NCBI GenBank assembly: GCA_002331335.1
Contig: DCZO01000011.1
Coordinates: 57,377 to 64,787, forward strand
DNA length: 7,411 bases
From: Nitrospira sp. UBA2082
GTDB lineage: Bacteria; Nitrospirota; Nitrospiria; Nitrospirales; Nitrospiraceae
Direction of reading: 5' to 3'
Part shown: piece by piece, positions 1-5,955 of the stretch
Layout of the letters: each line of letters begins with the position of its first letter
Numbering within the stretch: position 1 is the first letter of the stretch
The notes under the pieces: generated by a model
The model's database searches: none
The model's input: the letters and a program-made list of their open reading frames with translations, nothing else
What the model was told of the DNA's origin: nothing
Program-made: the position numbers and the translations under genes

Positions 1-237
1 TCGAAGCGTGTTCCCTAGTCTATTGTGAGCCGATACATTGTTCGGGTTGAGACGCAGGGCGGTGCGATATTCAGCGATAGCCCCATCGAGATCGCCATTT
101 TCTCGAAGTTCATTGCCACGCTCAGTGTGGCTCATCGAGTCCTGGCCATCAGTCATGGTAGCGACTGGGCTTCGTGTACATCCACCAGCTTGCAGCAGGA
201 AACTTGTGAAGAGCACCACAATCAATAGGCGTCTCAT
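1..237 (-). CDS. TPR-repeat protein with N-terminal signal peptide, partial (5' end only)
   Basis: The reading frame is open from an ATG at 237-235 to the left edge, giving the first 79 residues; the rest lies outside. Residues 1-19 look like a bacterial export signal: MRRLL, then a hydrophobic run (IVVLFTSFLL), then QAGG before Cys20. Cys20 could be the lipidated residue of a lipoprotein, but the -3 position is Ala rather than the usual Leu, so ordinary signal peptidase cleavage is also possible. Residues 36-68 match a tetratricopeptide repeat (ERGNELRENGDLDGAIAEYR, then TALRLNPNN), and a second repeat begins near residue 69 (SAHNRLGNTLR). TPR proteins are helical scaffolds for protein-protein contacts, and here it would act at the envelope. 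A purine-rich AGGTAGGA lies 3 nt before the ATG. The specific partner cannot be inferred. Confidence 0.8.
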   Translation of the reverse strand, partial: MRRLLIVVLFTSFLLQAGGCTRSPVATMTDGQDSMSHTERGNELRENGDLDGAIAEYRTALRLNPNNVSAHNRLGNTLR

Positions 238-305
238 GGTTCCTACCTATCGGGCTTTCCTATTCGGGTCGCAATCATTTGTTTTTGAACCCTTCCTAGG
301 ATATG

Positions 306-361
306 TCAAAAACCCTTAGAAATCGACCGGCTTGTCGTGAAATTTCTGGCGAGGTTTTTGA
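306..361. repeat. Nested inverted repeat / long imperfect hairpin, possible bidirectional terminator
   Basis: Three nested pairs of arms can be read: TCAAAAACC (306-314) with GGTTTTTGA (353-361), AGAAAT (318-323) with ATTTCT (342-347), and CGAC (324-327) with GTCG (334-337), closing on a 6-nt CGGCTT loop. That is 19 paired positions with small asymmetric bulges. It lies about 58 bp after the ORF6N stop codon and about 70 bp before the TPR gene start. On either strand the outer stem has an A-tract on the 5' side and a T-tract on the 3' side, like a bidirectional intrinsic terminator. The base of the stem is AT-rich, so a degenerate mobile repeat is also possible. Confidence 0.5.
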
Positions 362-418
362 GCCAGGCGCGGCAAGATACCTCGGAATGAGAGTCTCAGA
401 AAGATGCTCTGGTCGATC

Positions 419-937
419 TCACGATTTTCCCTTCGACTGGAAACCGATGCGAGGTTTGGGTGGATCGGGAAGCGGTTGCAATAGGGGAAGCAGTTTCTCG
501 TACAGATCTAACAAGGCTGTGTCGTGCTCAAGCAATGCGCGATCTATTTCAGCTAGCCGTTTTAAAATCGCTGCATTGGCCGCGATATGCTCGCGCATCT
601 GTACGAACGCCCGCACGACAAACACGCTCATCGAGACAGCCTGCTGACTGTTCAGGACTGTGGCTGCCATAATCGCGCCGTGCTCGGTGAATGCGAATGG
701 CAAACTCTTAGCGAATTTCAAGCGTCGGAGGTGATCACAATTTGTGATCACCTCGGATTTCTCCCCGGCGTTGAGCCGAAACATGAAATCTTTGGGGAAA
801 CGATCAGTATTGCGTTTCACGGCTTGGTTCAGCGTTCGTGTCTCTACCCCATAAAGACCGGCCAAATCGGCATCGATCATCACTTTGTGGCCGCGAATCG
901 TCAGGATCAGGGACTCAATGGGTTTGGACCGCTTCAT
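419..937 (-). CDS. ORF6N-domain DNA-binding protein (phage antirepressor type)
   Basis: This encodes 172 residues. The ORF6N domain covers about residues 8-112: ILTIRGHKVMIDADLAGLYG (11-30), then VETRTLNQAVKRNTDRFPKD, FMFRL, and the family hallmark LPFAFTEHGAIM (79-90), followed by the helix VLNSQQAVSMSVFVVRAFVQ. Residues 115-153 form a probable coiled-coil helix, and the tail ends PPKPRIGF, which I recall as common in these proteins. ORF6N domains occur in phage and prophage antirepressor-like proteins and are thought to bind DNA; chromosomal stand-alone copies have no settled role. The ATG at 937 is chosen because GGGAGG sits 7 nt upstream (950-945). An in-frame ATG at 1015 would add an unlikely N-terminus. 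Residues 62-70 (EVITNCDHL) are encoded by a perfect palindrome. No other phage genes are visible nearby, so this looks like an orphan or a transferred accessory gene. Confidence 0.88.
   Translation of the reverse strand: MKRSKPIESLILTIRGHKVMIDADLAGLYGVETRTLNQAVKRNTDRFPKDFMFRLNAGEKSEVITNCDHLRRLKFAKSLPFAFTEHGAIMAATVLNSQQAVSMSVFVVRAFVQMREHIAANAAILKRLAEIDRALLEHDTALLDLYEKLLPLLQPLPDPPKPRIGFQSKGKS
728..754. repeat. Perfect 27-bp palindrome inside the ORF6N gene
   Basis: The arms GAGGTGATCACAA (728-740) and TTGTGATCACCTC (742-754) are exact reverse complements around one central base (741). Symmetry stops at 727/755. On the coding strand it encodes EVITNCDHL; the opposite strand in the matching frame reads EVITICDHL. 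It lies in the segment linking FMFRL to the conserved LPFAFTEHG motif. It could be an operator for the protein itself, a hairpin in the mRNA, or an accident of the codons used. Confidence 0.9.
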
Positions 938-1139
938 CGAATGGCCTCCCAACATACCGTCTCTCTCGGCACTCCTGTTCCCCTTCAAGCCAGTCGAGGC
1001 GGTCAAGAGCTTCATCCGGAAATGGACTCAACGACTCACGCAACCGACGTCGTCTGCGCTTCTGCTGATACCGGCGCCATACCGATTCATCTTCGTTGAA
1101 CTGGTGGGCGAGTTCTTGAGGGCCTATGAGCGGTTTCAT
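915..1139 (-). CDS. Doubtful small arginine-rich hypothetical protein (74 residues)
   Basis: From the ATG at 1139 this frame gives 74 residues; a TTG at 1187 would give 90. I do not recognise it. It is strongly charged and lacks membrane segments. It has an acidic/aromatic stretch (NEDESVWRRY, 15-24), a basic patch QQKRRRRRLRES (25-36), and an acidic helical stretch FPDEALDRLDWLEGEQE (40-56). It fills the gap between the peptidase and ORF6N genes and overlaps the ORF6N start by 23 nt, an arrangement compatible with coupling. Against it: no good ribosome binding site precedes either start, and I recall no family. It shares the frame of the upstream peptidase, separated only by that gene's TAG, so it could instead be the remains of a longer 3' end or simply a chance frame. 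Confidence 0.35.
   Translation of the reverse strand: MKPLIGPQELAHQFNEDESVWRRYQQKRRRRRLRESLSPFPDEALDRLDWLEGEQECRERRYVGRPFDEAVQTH
945..950 (-). promoter_or_regulatory. Ribosome binding site fixing the ORF6N start
   Basis: GGGAGG on the minus strand lies 7 nt before the ATG at 937. It decides for this start over the in-frame ATG at 1015. The site is inside the end of the small upstream reading frame, so translational coupling is possible. Confidence 0.7.
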
Positions 1140-1202
1140 GACCGGTTGTTTTCGCAAGAAGTTCTGTCGGCGGGACAGTCTAGCCAACTCGGAGATGGAA
1201 TG

Positions 1203-2069
1203 CTACGTATCAGCGATCCCGGCCAGATCAATGACGGCCGCGGTAACGGCGTCCGAGACAGACACCATGAAGTCCAAATTCAACGTGTCGATGGTATCGG
1301 TAGGCCGGTGGTAGTGAGGGTTACGGAAGTTGGCCGTGTCGGTGAGCATCACCGCTGGAAATCCATGCTCCCAGAACGATGTGTGGTCGCTGCGCCGGGT
1401 GTCAGGCAAGAGCTCGCCGTTGCCAGGAACGACAAGAGGGACGATGGGCATATGCCGGCTCATGGCTTGGCTCACGGAGTGAGTCAAACCAGCTGAGGCT
1501 TGATTCCCGATCACTGCAAGGAAGTTTCCGACGGACGGGACGGCGATCGGGACGCCGGGTGGAATTCTTTGAGACCCTTCTTCATCCCGCGCATAACCCA
1601 CACATTCCAGTATGATCGCACCATGCACGGGCTTGCGTGTCTCCGTGAGATGGGTGACGTAGGCGCGACTGCCCAAGAGATCCTCCTCTTCGAGGCAAAA
1701 TGCAATGAAGTGGACGGGTCGGTTGAACGAGGTCTGTTTGATTCGGTGCGCCACGTCGAGCAATATCGCCAATGCGCTGGCATTGTCATCGGCTCCCGGT
1801 GATCCTTCCACCGTGTCGTAGTGGGCGGCCAGAATTAGCGGGGAGACATCTTGTTGCCCTCTCGCCGTTCCAATGACATTGCAATAGGCACCACCGAGTG
1901 CATGGAATGGATGGCGAACAACGTCAAGGCCGAGGCGGCTGAACTCCTTAGCGAGATAGTCTTCTGTGTTCTTGAGCCTGTCCGGTGAGGAGGCAGGGTG
2001 ACGTTCGCCGACCAGGGCACGGAGATACGCCGTCAGCCTGGTCTTTGCGGGAGCCGTTGGTGGGTTCAC
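1203..2069 (-). CDS. M28-family zinc metallopeptidase (aminopeptidase-like)
   Basis: The protein is about 288 residues from the GTG at 2069. The M28 di-zinc site can be read in order: HYDT (His83, Asp85), GADDNAS (Asp94/95), EEEDLLGS (Glu127 as general base, Glu128 as ligand), ILECVGYA (Glu155 in the position often held by Asp) and NPHYHRPTDT (His254). All expected ligands are present, so it should be active; M28 enzymes usually remove N-terminal residues from peptides. No signal peptide is visible from this start, so it is probably cytoplasmic. The frame is open upstream into argB, but the homologous part only begins near residue 11 (RLTAYLRALVGERHP), so the GTG is preferred. It lacks a clear ribosome binding site, so translation may be coupled to argB, whose stop is about 22 nt upstream. 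An ATG at 2150 would add 27 residues and overlap argB. The natural substrate is unknown. Confidence 0.85.
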   Translation of the reverse strand: MNPPTAPAKTRLTAYLRALVGERHPASSPDRLKNTEDYLAKEFSRLGLDVVRHPFHALGGAYCNVIGTARGQQDVSPLILAAHYDTVEGSPGADDNASALAILLDVAHRIKQTSFNRPVHFIAFCLEEEDLLGSRAYVTHLTETRKPVHGAIILECVGYARDEEGSQRIPPGVPIAVPSVGNFLAVIGNQASAGLTHSVSQAMSRHMPIVPLVVPGNGELLPDTRRSDHTSFWEHGFPAVMLTDTANFRNPHYHRPTDTIDTLNLDFMVSVSDAVTAAVIDLAGIADT

Positions 2070-2091
2070 GTGTGACGGTGGACGAACGATA

Positions 2092-2988
2092 TTACACAAC
2101 GATTTCCGTGCCGATGCCCTTGCGCGTGAAGATCTCGAGCAGGACGGCATGGGGAACCCGCCCGTCGATGATATGAGCTTTCCCGACTCCTCCCGCCAAA
2201 GCATCGAGGCAGGCATGTACTTTCGGCAGCATGCCCTCCGTGATCGTCCCTTTCTTCACCATGCGTTGGACGTCCTTGCGCGAGACAGTCGAAAGATGGC
2301 GCCCCTTGGCGTCGCGGATCCCTTTGATATCCGTCATCATGACAAGCTTTTCCGCGCGCAACGCGCCGGCAATCGCGCCGGCCACCAGATCGGCGTTGAT
2401 GTTGTACGTATTCCCCTCTCGATCCGTGCCGATCGGCGCGATGATGGGGATGTAGTGGTCTTCTTGAAGGTTGCGTAACAGGCCCGGGTCAACTTTCTCG
2501 ATATCGCCCACCAAACCGAAGTCTCCTTCACCCTCCGCTCCATCCAAGTCGCGCTCCAGGCTTTCCGCCCAGGCCTTAGCCGTGAGCGGCTTGCTGAGAA
2601 TCAAGCCCCCGTCCTTGCCGCTCAATCCGACTGCGCTGCCCCCGTGCCGATTGATAAGGTCGGTGATCTCCATGTTGATTTGCCCGGCCAAGACCATTTC
2701 CACGATTTCCATCGTAGCTTCGTCGGTGATCCGGACGCCGTGCCGGAACTTCGCTTCGATGCCGAGCCGATCCAGCATCTTGTCAATCTGGGGCCCTCCG
2801 CCGTGGACGATGACCGGATTGATCCCGACATATTTCAACAACACCACATCCTGCGCAAACCGTTCCTTCAAGGAGGCATCCGTCATGGCATGGCCGCCGT
2901 ACTTCACCACGACGGTCTTCCCGCGGAAGGTCCGAATGTAGGGCAAGGCCTCGATCAGGACGTTGGCTTTCTTGATGAGTCTGTTCAT
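2092..2988 (-). CDS. argB: Acetylglutamate kinase
   Basis: ArgB phosphorylates N-acetyl-L-glutamate with ATP, the second step of arginine biosynthesis in the cytoplasm. The 298 residues match the family's usual length. Visible motifs: VVVKYGGHAM (26-35, phosphate-binding start of the amino acid kinase fold), VHGGGPQI (61-68, substrate loop), INRHGGSAVGLSGKDGGL (112-129), YNINADLVAG (195-204) and HIIDGRVPHAVLLEIF (272-287). The N-terminus carries an extra helix (NRLIKKANVLIEALPYIRTF) as in the hexameric, arginine-inhibited enzymes of Pseudomonas and Thermotoga, so feedback inhibition by arginine is likely (inference). GGAG lies 6 nt before the ATG. It follows hslU by 75 nt and precedes the peptidase. 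No other arginine gene is in the window, so here argB is separated from its pathway partners. Confidence 0.97.
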   Translation of the reverse strand: MNRLIKKANVLIEALPYIRTFRGKTVVVKYGGHAMTDASLKERFAQDVVLLKYVGINPVIVHGGGPQIDKMLDRLGIEAKFRHGVRITDEATMEIVEMVLAGQINMEITDLINRHGGSAVGLSGKDGGLILSKPLTAKAWAESLERDLDGAEGEGDFGLVGDIEKVDPGLLRNLQEDHYIPIIAPIGTDREGNTYNINADLVAGAIAGALRAEKLVMMTDIKGIRDAKGRHLSTVSRKDVQRMVKKGTITEGMLPKVHACLDALAGGVGKAHIIDGRVPHAVLLEIFTRKGIGTEIVV

Positions 2989-3063
2989 GTACTACTCCAC
3001 CAGCGAGAAATGCGTGAGAGGCGGGTATCGACTCGCGCCTCCCGCTTGTCATGCGGGTCTCGC

Positions 3064-4461
3064 CTAGAGAATATACCGGCTCAGATCCTGATCCTTCACC
3101 ACGTCTTTCAGGCGCTCACGGACATAGTCGGCGGTAATGTTCACTGTCTTGTCCGGCCACTCGGCCCCTTCAAATGAGATCTGTTCCAGCAGCCGTTCCA
3201 TGATCGTGAACAGACGGCGCGCTCCAATGTTCTCCGTCCGCTCATTGACCTGCACGGCAATGTCGGCGATGGCCTCCAATCCGTCCGGGGCAAACTGCAC
3301 GGTGAGCCCCTCCGTCGCCAACAAGGCCTGATACTGCCGGACCAGCGCCCCTTTCGGTTCCGTGAGGATACGCACAAAGTCTTCTTTCGACAAGGGGCTG
3401 AGTTCCACACGGATCGGAAACCGCCCTTGGAGCTCCGGAATCAGGTCGGACGGCTTGGCGACGTGAAACGCTCCCGCCGCGATGAAGAGGATATGGTCCG
3501 TCAACACCGCGCCATGTTTCGTGCTGACCGTACAGCCTTCGACGATGGGGAGCAAGTCTCGCTGCACGCCTTCCCGCGAGACATCTGGCCCCATCGTCCG
3601 TTCCCGCCCGGCGATCTTGTCGATTTCGTCGAGGAACACGATGCCGGTTTGCTCGACCTTGGTGATGGCTTCACGCACCACCTCATCCATGTCGATGAGC
3701 TTTTGCGCCTCTTCCTGCGTCAGGTGCTTGAGAGCTTCCGGGACTTTCATCAGCCGCTTCTTCTTCTTGCCCTGAAACATTCCACCCAACATGTCGCGGA
3801 GGTTTCCTTCCAGCTCATCCATTCCACCCATGTTGGAGATGACGCCGACCGGCATGCTGCGCTCCTTGACCTCCATTTCAACCGTCCGCTCGTCGAGCTT
3901 GCCGTCGCGCAGTTGGAGCCGCAGTTTCGACCTGGTGGCCTCATAGGAATCATGGGCCGTCGTAGCGGGAGGCTCGCCCTGCCCTTCCATGAATCCAGGT
4001 CTCGTCGGGGGTTGGGGCAGCAGCAGGTCGAGCAGACGTTCTTCCCCGAGTTGCTCGGCCTTGTGCTGCACCGCGTCCAGACGATGGGATTTCACCATAT
4101 TGATGGCCAGTTCGGTCAGGTCCCGGATGATGGATTCCACGTCACGCCCGACGTAGCCGACTTCCGTGAACTTCGAGGCTTCGACCTTAATGAACGGAGC
4201 CTGAGCCAGCTTGGCCAGCCGCCTGGCGATCTCCGTTTTCCCCACCCCGGTCGGTCCGATCATGATGATGTTCTTCGGCATAACCTCATCCCGCAAGTCC
4301 GGCGAGAGCTGCTGCCGGCGCCACCGATTGCGGAGCGCGATGGCCACCATGCGCTTGGCGTCTTTTTGCCCGATGACGTAGCGATTCAGCTCCTCCACGA
4401 TCTGCCGCGGGGTGAGGTTGTTGAGATTCAATGAGTCGGCGGCACTGGTGTGGTGCGTCAT
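3064..4461 (-). CDS. hslU: ATP-dependent protease ATPase subunit HslU
   Basis: HslU is the hexameric AAA+ unfoldase that recognises, unfolds and threads cytoplasmic proteins into the HslV chamber. The protein is 465 residues (E. coli 443). Order of parts: N-terminal LTPRQIVEELNRYVIGQKDA (16-35), Walker A GPTGVGKT (69-76), pore loop GYVG (102-105), an I domain (about 120-255) with a Pro/Gly-rich loop (about 149-166), Walker B VFLDEID (275-281), the arginine-finger segment QGRFPIRVEL (345-354), sensor-2 GARR (413-416), and a C-terminus ending DLSRYIL, the tail that docks on HslV. The frame extends 25 residues further up into hslV; the ATG at 4461 is chosen since family similarity starts just after it and it avoids overlap. 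AAGGA lies about 11 nt upstream, a long spacing. It is 19 nt after hslV. Confidence 0.97.
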   Translation of the reverse strand: MTHHTSAADSLNLNNLTPRQIVEELNRYVIGQKDAKRMVAIALRNRWRRQQLSPDLRDEVMPKNIIMIGPTGVGKTEIARRLAKLAQAPFIKVEASKFTEVGYVGRDVESIIRDLTELAINMVKSHRLDAVQHKAEQLGEERLLDLLLPQPPTRPGFMEGQGEPPATTAHDSYEATRSKLRLQLRDGKLDERTVEMEVKERSMPVGVISNMGGMDELEGNLRDMLGGMFQGKKKKRLMKVPEALKHLTQEEAQKLIDMDEVVREAITKVEQTGIVFLDEIDKIAGRERTMGPDVSREGVQRDLLPIVEGCTVSTKHGAVLTDHILFIAAGAFHVAKPSDLIPELQGRFPIRVELSPLSKEDFVRILTEPKGALVRQYQALLATEGLTVQFAPDGLEAIADIAVQVNERTENIGARRLFTIMERLLEQISFEGAEWPDKTVNITADYVRERLKDVVKDQDLSRYIL

Positions 4462-4480
4462 GTCCGTTCGTGTCCTTGGC

Positions 4481-5017
4481 TTATCCGTGTAGTTCCTCGA
4501 CGATGATCTGCTGGTTGGTATAAATGTCGATCGCACCGGCGATCTTCATCGCTTCAGTGACAACCGCCGCCGCCTCCAACGGGGAATGCCCCAGCAATGC
4601 TCTGGCCGCTGCCAAGGCATAGGCTCCCCCTGAGCCTATGGCCAGAATCCCGTCTTCAGGCTCGACGACGTCGCCGGTCCCTGAAATGATGAAGGACTGC
4701 TCCCGGCCCGCCACCGCAAGCAACGCTTCCAAGCGGCGTAGAACACGGTCGGTTCGCCAGTCCTTGGCAAGCTCGACTGCCGCCCTTGTTAAGTTGCCCC
4801 GGTGTTCTTCCAATTTCCCTTCGAATTTCTCAAACAGCGTAAAAGCATCGGCCGTCGCCCCGGCAAAGCCGGCGAGCACCTGATCGTGATAGAGACGCCG
4901 GAGCTTCTTGGCATTGTGCTTCATCACCGTGGTACCGACTGTGACTTGGCCGTCACAGCCCATGGCGACTCGCCCGGAACGGCGGACGCATAAGACGGTC
5001 GTGGAGCGAATGGTCAT
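4481..5017 (-). CDS. hslV: ATP-dependent protease proteolytic subunit HslV
   Basis: HslV is the proteasome-beta-like peptidase that forms a double hexameric ring capped by HslU. The 178 residues cover the whole fold: TTVLCVRRSGRVAMGCDGQV (6-25), MKHNAKKLRRLY (32-43), AGFAGATADAFTLFEKFEGK (49-68), AAVELAKDWRTDRVLRRLEA, AIGSGGAYALAAARALL, and IYTNQQIIVEEL at the end. By alignment the nucleophile is Thr6, with Asp22 and Lys38 as the other active-site residues. Five residues (MTIRS) precede Thr6, so either a short propeptide is removed or an N-terminal extension is kept, as in B. subtilis CodW. Its ATG overlaps the xerC TGA (ATGA), pointing to coupled translation. AAAGGA is about 12 nt upstream, rather distant. 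Together with HslU it forms the complete protease. Confidence 0.97.
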   Translation of the reverse strand: MTIRSTTVLCVRRSGRVAMGCDGQVTVGTTVMKHNAKKLRRLYHDQVLAGFAGATADAFTLFEKFEGKLEEHRGNLTRAAVELAKDWRTDRVLRRLEALLAVAGREQSFIISGTGDVVEPEDGILAIGSGGAYALAAARALLGHSPLEAAAVVTEAMKIAGAIDIYTNQQIIVEELHG

Positions 5018-5955
5018 GACGGCTTGTGATCCTTTCGTGTCACGGCGGCCCCCGACGGGCGCGCCCGCGGATGCGCGCGATCATAAACCGCAGCAAGCTG
5101 GTCCGCTGCCAAATGCGTATATTTCTGTGTCGTACTCAGTGACGCATGGCCGAGCATTTCCTGAATCGACCGGAGATCGGCGCCTTCATCGAGGAGATGA
5201 GTGGCAAAGGAATGGCGCAGCGCATGGGGACTGACCGCCCCGCCGGCCAGGAGGCGGGAGTACTGTGCCACAATCCGGGCCACACTCCGCGTTGTAATTC
5301 GGCCGCCGCGGTGGTTCAGAAAGAGGGGTGCGGACAACTGATGGCGGACGGCTGACACAGCCAGCGACTCCCGATACCTTGTTATCGCGTCTATCGCCAC
5401 ATGGCCGATCGGGACCACGCGTTCCTTCCGTCCTTTGCCGCGCAAATGAATCAGCCCTTCCACCAGGCTGAGATCCCCCATGTTGATCCCGACGGCTTCA
5501 CTCACCCGTGCACCGGTGGAATACAAGGTTTCGAGTAGGGCCCGATCGCGCAGGGAAAGCGGGGACTCTCCCGTCGGAAAGTCCATCAAGGCACCGGCAT
5601 CATCCTTCGTCAACACACGGGGAAGCAGTTTCGGAATCTTGGGACTCCTCAGGCCTTCAGCCGGATTGTTCTGCACCGAACCTTCACGCACCAGAAACCG
5701 ATAGAAACTCCGAAGACAGGCGAGTTTCCTTGCGAGCGACGAGGCTTTCTCCCCCTTCCGGTCGAGCCAGTGAAGATAGGCTCGAATCTGTTCGGTGGTG
5801 ACGGCGGCGGCCCGTAGAGGTCCTGACCTATGACCTGCCGCATGAAGAAACGATGCCAGCTGCCGCAGATCCGATCGGTAATTGCGAACGGTTTCACGCG
5901 AGGCATTCCGTTCAGCCTCAAGAAAATTCACGAAAGTCCGGATCTGGTCTTCCAT
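5014..5955 (-). CDS. xerC: Tyrosine recombinase XerC
   Basis: XerC is one of the two recombinases that resolve chromosome dimers at dif near the terminus, with XerD and FtsK. The 313 residues show an N-terminal SAM-like core-binding domain (about 1-100, with RNASRETVRNYRSDLRQLASF and SLARKLACLRSFYRFLVREG) and a catalytic domain (about 110-295). All catalytic residues are present: Arg150 (STGARVSE), Lys174 (RGKGRKERVVP), His244 and Arg247 (HALRHSFATHLL), His270 (LGHAS) and Tyr279 (TQKYTH). The start at 5955 has GAGGA about 9 nt upstream. It overlaps the end of trmFO by 28 nt and the start of hslV by 4 nt. The position next to trmFO and hslVU is the reason to call it XerC rather than an integrase of a mobile element. 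XerD is a less likely alternative. Confidence 0.93.
   Translation of the reverse strand: MEDQIRTFVNFLEAERNASRETVRNYRSDLRQLASFLHAAGHRSGPLRAAAVTTEQIRAYLHWLDRKGEKASSLARKLACLRSFYRFLVREGSVQNNPAEGLRSPKIPKLLPRVLTKDDAGALMDFPTGESPLSLRDRALLETLYSTGARVSEAVGINMGDLSLVEGLIHLRGKGRKERVVPIGHVAIDAITRYRESLAVSAVRHQLSAPLFLNHRGGRITTRSVARIVAQYSRLLAGGAVSPHALRHSFATHLLDEGADLRSIQEMLGHASLSTTQKYTHLAADQLAAVYDRAHPRARPSGAAVTRKDHKPS

Noticed and set aside
281..309. Possible promoter for the TPR gene (TTGACA at 309-304 on the minus strand)
   Set aside because: The -35 box is perfect, but no acceptable -10 lies 16-19 bp away (best is AAAAAC), and the box overlaps the inverted-repeat arm.
25..319. Two short plus-strand frames at the left edge
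   Set aside because: The minus strand here encodes a signal peptide and TPR repeat with a good start, which explains the region better.
587..1099. Plus-strand frame of 170 codons opposite ORF6N
   Set aside because: It contains a near copy of the EVIT-CDHL peptide, but only because the palindrome reads the same on both strands; the rest lacks protein-like features.
1164..1178. Terminator candidate after the M28 gene (CTGTC/GACAG)
   Set aside because: Only five base pairs and no T-tract; too weak to call.
885..1496. Plus-strand frame of 203 codons across the peptidase 3' end
   Set aside because: It runs antisense to conserved M28 motifs and has no family resemblance or ribosome binding site.
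1529..1560. Short near-repeats (GGGACGGCGATC / CGGGACGCCGGG)
   Set aside because: They lie in M28 coding sequence and follow from similar codons in the Pro/Val/Ile-rich stretch.
3018..3057. Terminator candidate in the hslU-argB gap
   Set aside because: Alternative short stems exist (GAGGCG/CGCCTC with a 12-nt loop; CCCGC/GCGGG), but they are mutually exclusive and none is followed by a T-tract.
3427..4434. Long plus-strand frame (335 codons) antisense to hslU
   Set aside because: It is entirely opposite a well-supported hslU, has shadow composition rich in His, Arg and Asp from the mirrored codons, and shows no recognisable motif.
5014..5955. xerC as the integrase of a mobile element next to a tRNA
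   Set aside because: It is embedded by overlap in a housekeeping operon and has XerC length and motifs; no att-like direct repeats or cargo genes are seen.
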